Origin: Catenulispora yoronensis
GTDB taxonomy: Bacteria; Actinomycetota; Actinomycetes; Streptomycetales; Catenulisporaceae
Direction: 5' to 3'
Assembly: GCF_039531695.1 (NCBI RefSeq)
Contig: NZ_BAAAQN010000029.1
Location: 1-64,000, forward strand
Length of the DNA stretch: 64,000 nucleotides
Of this stretch, positions 58,802 to 64,000 are shown piece after piece. The notes beneath the pieces were generated by a model that saw nothing but the letters and a program-made list of their open reading frames with translations, was not told the DNA's origin and ran no database searches. How positions within the stretch are numbered: the first letter of the stretch is position 1; every line of letters starts with the position of its first letter. The position numbers and the translations under genes are program-made.

Positions 58802-61800
58802 ATGACCCCAGCCCGGCGGGGGCCGTACCGCCCCGTGAGCGCCCAGCTCGATCTCCCGGCGATGGACGCCGAGATCATCGACTTCTGGCGCGGTGCCGAG
58901 ATCTTCGCCAAGTCCCTCACCGCCACCGAGGGCGCGCCGCACTGGACCTTCTACGAGGGCCCGCCGACCGCCAACGGCCGCCCCGGCACCCACCACGTCG
59001 AGGCCCGCGTCTTCAAGGACGTCTTCCCGCGCTTCAAGACCATGCAGGGCCACCGGGTGGACCGCAAGGCCGGCTGGGACTGCCACGGGCTGCCGGTGGA
59101 GCTGGCGGTGGAGGCCGAGCTGGGCTTCACCAGCAAGCAGGACATCGAGGCCTACGGCATCGCCGAGTTCAACGCCAAGTGCCGCGAGTCGGTGCGGCGC
59201 CACGTCGACCAGTTCGAGAAGCTCACCGAGCGGATGGGCTACTGGGTCAACACCGACGAGGCCTACTGGACCATGAACCCGGCCTACGTGGAGTCGGTGT
59301 GGTGGTCGTTGAAGCAGATCTTCGACAAGGGCCTGCTGGTGCGGAGCCACCGGGTGGCCCCGTACTGCCCGCGCTGCGGCACCGGCCTGTCCGACCACGA
59401 GCTGGCGCAGGGCTACGAGACGGTCGTCGACCCCTCGGTCTACGTCCGCTTCCCGCTGACCTCCGGGCCGCTGGCCGGGACCGCCGCACTGCTGGTCTGG
59501 ACCACCACGCCCTGGACCCTGGTGTCCAACACCGCGGTCGCGGTGCACCCGGACGTCGCCTATGTGGTGGCCTCCGACGGCACCGAGCGCGTCGTGGTCG
59601 CCGAGCCGCTGGTCGGCAAGGCCCTCGGCGAGGGCTGGAGCCCGACCGGGGAGTCCTTCCGGGGCGCCGAGCTGGAGCGCTGGACCTACGAGCGGCCGTT
59701 CCAGCTCGTCGAGGTCCCGGACGCGCACTACGTGGTGCTGGCCGACTACGTCACGACGGAGGACGGCACCGGCCTTGTCCACCAGGCGCCGGCCTTCGGT
59801 GCCGACGACCTGGCCACCTGCCAGAAGTACGGCCTGCCGGTGGTGAACCCGGTCCGCGGCGACGGCACCTTCGAGGAGTCGGTGCCGATGGTCGGCGGCC
59901 TCTTCTTCAAGAAGGCCGACGAGGTCCTGGTCGCCGACCTGCGCGAGCGCGGGGTGCTGTTCAAGCACCTGGAGTACGAGCACAGCTACCCGCACTGCTG
60001 GCGCTGCCACACCGCGCTGCTCTACTACGCGCAGCCGGCCTGGTACATCCGCACCACCGCGGTCAAGGACGCGATGATGCGGGAGAACGACGCCACCGAC
60101 TGGTTCCCGGACAACGTCAAGTACGGCCGGTTCGGCGACTGGCTGAACAACAACATCGACTGGTCGCTGTCCCGCAAGCGCTACTGGGGCACGCCGCTGC
60201 CGCTGTGGGTCTGCGAGGACGACCACGTGACCGCGGTCGGGTCGCTGGCCGAGCTCGGCGCGCTGTCCGGGCAGGACGTGTCGAACCTGGACCCGCACCG
60301 GCCGTTCGTGGACGACGTCACGCTGCCCTGCCCGCACTGCGCCAAGACCGCGACCCGCGTGCCGGAGGTCATCGACGGCTGGTACGACTCCGGCTCGATG
60401 CCGTTCGCGCAGCACGGCTACCCGTACGCGGAGGGCTCGAAGGAGAAGTTCGAGCAGGCCTACCCGGCGGACTTCATCGCCGAGGCCATCGACCAGACCC
60501 GCGGCTGGTTCTACTCGCTGCTGGCCGTCGGCACGCTGGTGTTCGACCGGTCGTCGTACCGGAACGTGCTCTGCCTGGGCCACATCCTGGCTGAGGACGG
60601 CCGCAAGATGTCCAAGCACCTGGGCAACATCCTGGAGCCGATCCCGCTGATGGACCAGCACGGCGCGGACGCCGTGCGCTGGTTCATGCTGGCCGGCGGC
60701 TCGCCGTGGTCGGCGCGCCGGGTCGGGCACGCCACCATCCAGGAAGTAGTCCGCAAGACCCTGCTGACGTACTGGAACACGGTCGCGTTCCAGGCCCTGT
60801 ACGGGCGCACCGGCGGCTGGGCGCCGTCCGAGGCGGATCCGAGGCCGGCCGAGCGCCCGGCACTGGACCGGTGGGTGCTCTCCGAGGTCAACGTCCTGGT
60901 CCGCGAGGTCACGGCGGCGATGGACGAGTTCGACACGCTCAAGGTCGGCAAGCTGCTGTCGGCGTTCGTGGACGACCTGTCCAACTGGTACGTCCGCCGC
61001 GCGCGCCGCCGCTTCTGGAACGCCGACCCGGCGGCCCTGGCCACCCTGCACGAGGCGCTGGAGACGGTGACCAAGCTGATGGCGCCGATGGTGCCGTTCA
61101 TCACCGAGCGGGTGTGGCAGGACATGGTGCGCCCGGTGGACGACGGCGCGCCGGAGTCGGTGCACCTGGCGGCCTGGCCGACGGTCGACGAGGCACAGGT
61201 GGACGCCGAGCTGGCCGAGCAGATGGCGCTCACCCGCCGCCTGGTCGAGCTCGGCCGGGCCACCCGCGCGGACTCCGGTGTGAAGACCCGGCAGCCGCTG
61301 TCCCGCGCGCTGGTCGGCGCGCCGGGCTGGGGCGCGCTGCCGGAGGAGCTGCGCGCGCAGCTGCTTGAGGAGCTGAACGTGGTGGCGACCTCCCCGCTGG
61401 CCGACGCCGGCGGGGACCTGATCGACTACAGCGCCAAGGGCAACTACCGGGCGCTGGGCGCGCGGTTCGCGAAGCGGACTCCGCTGGTGGCGAACGCGAT
61501 CGCGGCGGCGGACGCGGCGGCGCTGGCCACCGCGCTGCGGTCGGCCGGCACGGCGACGGTACTGGTCGAGGGCGAGGAGGTGACGGTGGCCCCCGAGGAG
61601 GTGATCGTGACCGAGACGCCCCGCGAGGGCTGGGCGGTGGCCACCGCCGGCGGCGAGACCATCGCCCTGGACCTGCACGTCACGCCGGAGCTGCGGCGCG
61701 CCGGGCTGGCCCGGGACGTCGTGCGCTTCCTCCAGGAGACGCGCAAGGCGACCGGCCTGGACGTGGCCGACCGCATCACCCTGACGTGGTCGGCGCTGGA

Positions 61801-62002
61801 CGGCTCGGAGGCCGGGGCGCAGACCGCGGAGGCGGTGCGGGAGCACGCGGCGATGATCGCCGACGAGGTGCTGGCGGTGGAGTTCGCCGAGGGTGCGGTG
61901 CCGGTGGAGGGCGATCCGTTGGAGTTGAAGGAGCTTCAAGCCGCGATCGCGGGTGACGAGGATCTGGGGCTGAGGTTCCGGATCGCGAAGGCTGCCGGGT
62001 GA
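58802..62002 (+). CDS. ileS: isoleucyl-tRNA synthetase (eukaryotic-like, IleS2 type)
   Basis: 1066 aa from ATG 58802, with GGAAGG (58787-58792) as RBS. Upstream in-frame ATGs fall in the T-box and are rejected. The HIGH-region is TANGRPGTHHVEARVFKD, the editing (CP1) domain occupies about 190-390 with LVWTTTPWTLVSNTAVA, and KMSKS-region is GRKMSKHLGN. Long C-terminal anticodon-binding and extra domains match the IleS2 group, which tends to be less sensitive to mupirocin. Followed by a terminator. Confidence 0.97.
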   Translation: MTPARRGPYRPVSAQLDLPAMDAEIIDFWRGAEIFAKSLTATEGAPHWTFYEGPPTANGRPGTHHVEARVFKDVFPRFKTMQGHRVDRKAGWDCHGLPVELAVEAELGFTSKQDIEAYGIAEFNAKCRESVRRHVDQFEKLTERMGYWVNTDEAYWTMNPAYVESVWWSLKQIFDKGLLVRSHRVAPYCPRCGTGLSDHELAQGYETVVDPSVYVRFPLTSGPLAGTAALLVWTTTPWTLVSNTAVAVHPDVAYVVASDGTERVVVAEPLVGKALGEGWSPTGESFRGAELERWTYERPFQLVEVPDAHYVVLADYVTTEDGTGLVHQAPAFGADDLATCQKYGLPVVNPVRGDGTFEESVPMVGGLFFKKADEVLVADLRERGVLFKHLEYEHSYPHCWRCHTALLYYAQPAWYIRTTAVKDAMMRENDATDWFPDNVKYGRFGDWLNNNIDWSLSRKRYWGTPLPLWVCEDDHVTAVGSLAELGALSGQDVSNLDPHRPFVDDVTLPCPHCAKTATRVPEVIDGWYDSGSMPFAQHGYPYAEGSKEKFEQAYPADFIAEAIDQTRGWFYSLLAVGTLVFDRSSYRNVLCLGHILAEDGRKMSKHLGNILEPIPLMDQHGADAVRWFMLAGGSPWSARRVGHATIQEVVRKTLLTYWNTVAFQALYGRTGGWAPSEADPRPAERPALDRWVLSEVNVLVREVTAAMDEFDTLKVGKLLSAFVDDLSNWYVRRARRRFWNADPAALATLHEALETVTKLMAPMVPFITERVWQDMVRPVDDGAPESVHLAAWPTVDEAQVDAELAEQMALTRRLVELGRATRADSGVKTRQPLSRALVGAPGWGALPEELRAQLLEELNVVATSPLADAGGDLIDYSAKGNYRALGARFAKRTPLVANAIAAADAAALATALRSAGTATVLVEGEEVTVAPEEVIVTETPREGWAVATAGGETIALDLHVTPELRRAGLARDVVRFLQETRKATGLDVADRITLTWSALDGSEAGAQTAEAVREHAAMIADEVLAVEFAEGAVPVEGDPLELKELQAAIAGDEDLGLRFRIAKAAG

Positions 62003-62036
62003 GGCGGGAGGCAGGTCGGGGGCGCTGAGCCCCGTC

Positions 62037-62074
62037 AAGGCCCCGGTTCCGCTTTCGGGCGGAGCCGGGGCCTT
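62037..62074. terminator. terminator after ileS
   Basis: AAGGCCCCGG-TTCCGC (62037-62052) pairs with GCGGA-GCCGGGGCCTT (62059-62074) around TTTCGG. It sits between convergent ileS and lipoprotein genes, so serves both. Confidence 0.9.
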
Positions 62075-62141
62075 GGTGTCGGGTCAGGTCTCGGACTCGG
62101 AGCAGGCTGATCGGATCTTTGCCGGCTGGTCCTTCAGCCCG

Positions 62142-62921
62142 TCAGCCGACGATCGGGATGTCCCGGATCAGGATGACGCCGCCGATGTTCACGGCCTGCG
62201 TCCAGTAGAAGTTGAAGGTGGTGCCGGTCTTCGGCGCGTCGATCACCATGACCCCGTTCATGGGATCATCCGGTTGCAGGTACGGCGACGAGCCGGGGTT
62301 CTTGAGCGTCCAGTCCTTGTCGAAGTCCTCGAAGTTCATGTTCGCGCCGTTCTCGTCGAGCGCGGCGCTGCCGCCGAACAGGCCCGTGAGCAGGGAGACC
62401 TGCTGACCGCTGTGGTTGGCGGCGGACATCGTGACGTCGAGCTTGCCCCCGTTGCGCTTCGCCAGCAGCTTGATGACCAGGGCGTGGTCGGCGGGCTGGC
62501 CCTTGGGCCACAGGACCGTGACCGTCTGGTCGGGTCCGACGCTCTGATCCACCGCCTCGGCGTCCGCCAGCTGGCCGGTGGGCTGCCAGTGCCCGGTGGC
62601 GGTCGAGGTGGGGCCGGCCGCCGACGAGCTCTGCGCGGCGGACGCGGTGGTGGCCGAGTCGGTCGAGCCGGTCGCGGTCGCGGACCCGCTCGATCCGGTC
62701 GCGGTCGCGGTCCCGGTCCCGGTCGCGGTCCCGGTCCCGGAACTCGTCGCGGGACTGGTCACGGACCCCGTCGCACTGCCCGTCGGAATTCCGCCGCTGG
62801 CTCCAATCGTGCCGGAACTCGTCGAACAACCGGCCGTCGCGACAGCCACGGCCGCAACAGCGCATATAAGTGTCATATTCCGCATTCGCCGGGATAACCT
62901 CGGCCCCCCGCTGGATTCCAT
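62142..62921 (-). CDS. lipoprotein of unknown function
   Basis: 259 aa from ATG 62921, or shorter from the later ATG (MRNMTLIC). Signal peptide MTLICAVAAVAVATAGC with lipobox ATAGC; the Cys is lipidated by Lgt. A Thr/Ser/Gly/Ala linker of ~70 residues (GTATGTGTATATGS) links to a ~150-residue beta-rich exported domain (TVTVLWPKGQPADHALVIKL..., FNFYWTQAVNIGGV). I do not recognise the domain. Divergent from the NYN-domain gene across 98 bp. Confidence 0.8.
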   Translation of the reverse strand: MESSGGPRLSRRMRNMTLICAVAAVAVATAGCSTSSGTIGASGGIPTGSATGSVTSPATSSGTGTATGTGTATATGSSGSATATGSTDSATTASAAQSSSAAGPTSTATGHWQPTGQLADAEAVDQSVGPDQTVTVLWPKGQPADHALVIKLLAKRNGGKLDVTMSAANHSGQQVSLLTGLFGGSAALDENGANMNFEDFDKDWTLKNPGSSPYLQPDDPMNGVMVIDAPKTGTTFNFYWTQAVNIGGVILIRDIPIVG

Positions 62922-63019
62922 GCCGCAGATTGTGCCGTCAGAGTGCTTACTCGGCAAAGCCTTGTAACAGCCGGTCTGTCGTGTTGCCACGCTCAGCGAC
63001 CATGTGACACGTTTACCCA

Positions 63020-64000
63020 ATGGATCGCTGTGCCGTCCTGGTCGACGCCGGATACGTGCTCGCCGCCGCCGCGAACGTGGTGAGCGGCGACCCGGGCCGG
63101 CCGGGCATCGACGTCGACTACCCGGGCCTCGTGGCCGCCCTGACCGAGCGCGCCGCGGCCGAGACCGGTCTGCCGGTGCTGCGCGTCTACTGGTACGACG
63201 CCGCCCCGGCGACCGGACCGACCCGGGAGCAACGGGCGCTGCGGGTGCTGGACGGCGTGAAGCTGCGCCTGGGCAAGCTGGTCCGGCGCGACGACGGCAA
63301 GTTCGAGCAGAAGGGCGTCGACACCTTCCTGCACGCCGACCTCACCGGCCTGGCCCGCAAGCGCGCCGTCGCCGACGTGGTGCTGGTCAGCGGCGACGAG
63401 GACCTGCTGCACGCGGTGGAGGAGGCCCAGGAGTACGGCACCCGGATCCACCTGTGGGGCGCGGCGTCGGACTACAACCAGTCGCTGGAGCTGATCGCCG
63501 CCGTCGACAAGTCCATGCTGCTCAGCGAGGAGTGGCTCAAGCCCTACGTCTGGGTGAAGCCCCCGCCGATGCCGGCCGGCGACACCGAGTGCGGGCCGGC
63601 CAAGACCGAGGGCGGCGCCCACCACCACGACGACGACCACGACGGCGACCACACCAAGCCGCACAAGGCGTTCCCGTCGCCGCTGGACATGCCGCAGCGG
63701 CTGCTGCACCCGACCGAGAGCCCGAAGACGCCGCTGGCCAACAGCCGCTTCCCGAAGCTGTGGCAGGTGACCTCACCGACCCAGCGCTTCCTGGACGCGG
63801 AGGAGAACAAGAGCATGGGCCGGGCCGAGCCGATCGACGTCGGCCGGGCCTACGTGAAGCGCTGGATGGCCCGCGCCACCGAAGCCGAGCGGCGACGCCT
63901 CACCGACTGGACCGCGACCTGGACCTGGGTACCCCACGACCTGGACCCGGACCTGCTGCGCTTCGCCAACGACCTGGGCATCGACACCTGGGAGGCGGAG
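63020..64000 (+). CDS. NYN-domain protein (PIN-like nuclease fold), 3' end outside window
   Basis: 327 codons to the window end, no stop yet. The N-terminal NYN/LabA-like domain (about 1-180) opens CAVLVDAGYVLAAAANV (first acidic residue) and has QKGVDTFLHADLTGLARK and VSGDEDLLHAVEEAQEYGTRIHLWG, the acidic residues of this RNase-type fold. A His/Asp-rich insert (GGAHHHDDDHDGDHTKPH, codons ~198-215) may bind metal. The C-terminal part (SPTQRFLDAEEN...LDPDLLRFANDLGIDTWEAE) is unrecognised. Start by similarity to the family. Confidence 0.88.
   Translation, partial: MDRCAVLVDAGYVLAAAANVVSGDPGRPGIDVDYPGLVAALTERAAAETGLPVLRVYWYDAAPATGPTREQRALRVLDGVKLRLGKLVRRDDGKFEQKGVDTFLHADLTGLARKRAVADVVLVSGDEDLLHAVEEAQEYGTRIHLWGAASDYNQSLELIAAVDKSMLLSEEWLKPYVWVKPPPMPAGDTECGPAKTEGGAHHHDDDHDGDHTKPHKAFPSPLDMPQRLLHPTESPKTPLANSRFPKLWQVTSPTQRFLDAEENKSMGRAEPIDVGRAYVKRWMARATEAERRRLTDWTATWTWVPHDLDPDLLRFANDLGIDTWEAE

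Overview
The window is high-GC actinobacterial chromosome. The evidence is strong GC3 codon bias, frequent GTG starts, GTGA/ATGA gene overlaps, an eukaryotic-like IleS behind a T-box, PdtaR, an hisA of the PriA type with no trpF nearby, and the HGxxPAAW protein and TrpX-position small ORF of actinobacterial trp operons. The gene order (polA, liv operon, ANTAR regulator, tRNA, pyk, gltBD, lgt, trp, his, lspA, dksA-like, ileS) is a core block familiar from Streptomyces. From memory it fits a Streptomyces/Catenulispora-type organism; genus is an inference. I see no integrase, transposase, phage gene or CRISPR array.

Layout. 0-4.3 kb: cell-surface glycan genes (methyltransferase, GT4 glycosyltransferase, oligosaccharide flippase) with extreme G/T skew on the + strand. 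4.3-4.8 kb: a 232-bp imperfect palindrome and a tandem duplication. 4.8-10 kb: polA, a PaaI-like thioesterase and two membrane-anchored paralogue-like proteins. 10-16 kb: livJHMGF-type branched-chain amino-acid ABC transporter. 16-19.8 kb: pdtaR-like regulator, a tRNA with anticodon CAA, pyruvate kinase, DUF4190 protein. 19.8-26 kb: glutamate synthase gltBD. 26-30 kb: divergent padR/MATE pair and a phosphodiester glycosidase. 30-35 kb: VIT-family transporter, lgt, two membrane-anchored thioredoxin-fold proteins and a MauE/DoxX protein, which reads as an envelope protein-maturation cluster. 35-41.5 kb: trpE-Trp-associated membrane protein-HGxxPAAW-trpC-trpX-like-trpB-trpA, preceded by hisI. 41.7-49.5 kb: a heterodimeric ABC exporter, a NarL-type two-component system and an ABC-2 transporter, all on the minus strand. 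49.6-52.6 kb: hisH-hisA-ridA-hisF with a 56-codon membrane protein before hisH. 52.8-58.5 kb: LON-domain protein, membrane protein, ybaK, rluD, lspA, DksA/TraR-type zinc-finger protein, DUF167 protein. 58.5-64 kb: T-box leader and ileS, a lipoprotein, and a NYN-domain protein cut by the window end.

Functional themes. PriA (hisA) can serve both histidine and tryptophan synthesis, linking the two loci. Lgt and LspA, which act in sequence on lipoproteins, both carry long acidic or Ser-rich low-complexity tails not needed for catalysis. Short tandem repeats, very often of 15 bp or another multiple of 3, recur in linkers, tails and spacers across the window. The most unusual items are the large palindrome at 4388-4619, the class I-sized tRNA with a leucine CAA anticodon, the paired CATCGCGCGATG palindromes before the ABC-2 operon, the perfect 15-bp hairpin just inside the histidine kinase gene, and a TTA codon at codon 3 of the glycosyltransferase.
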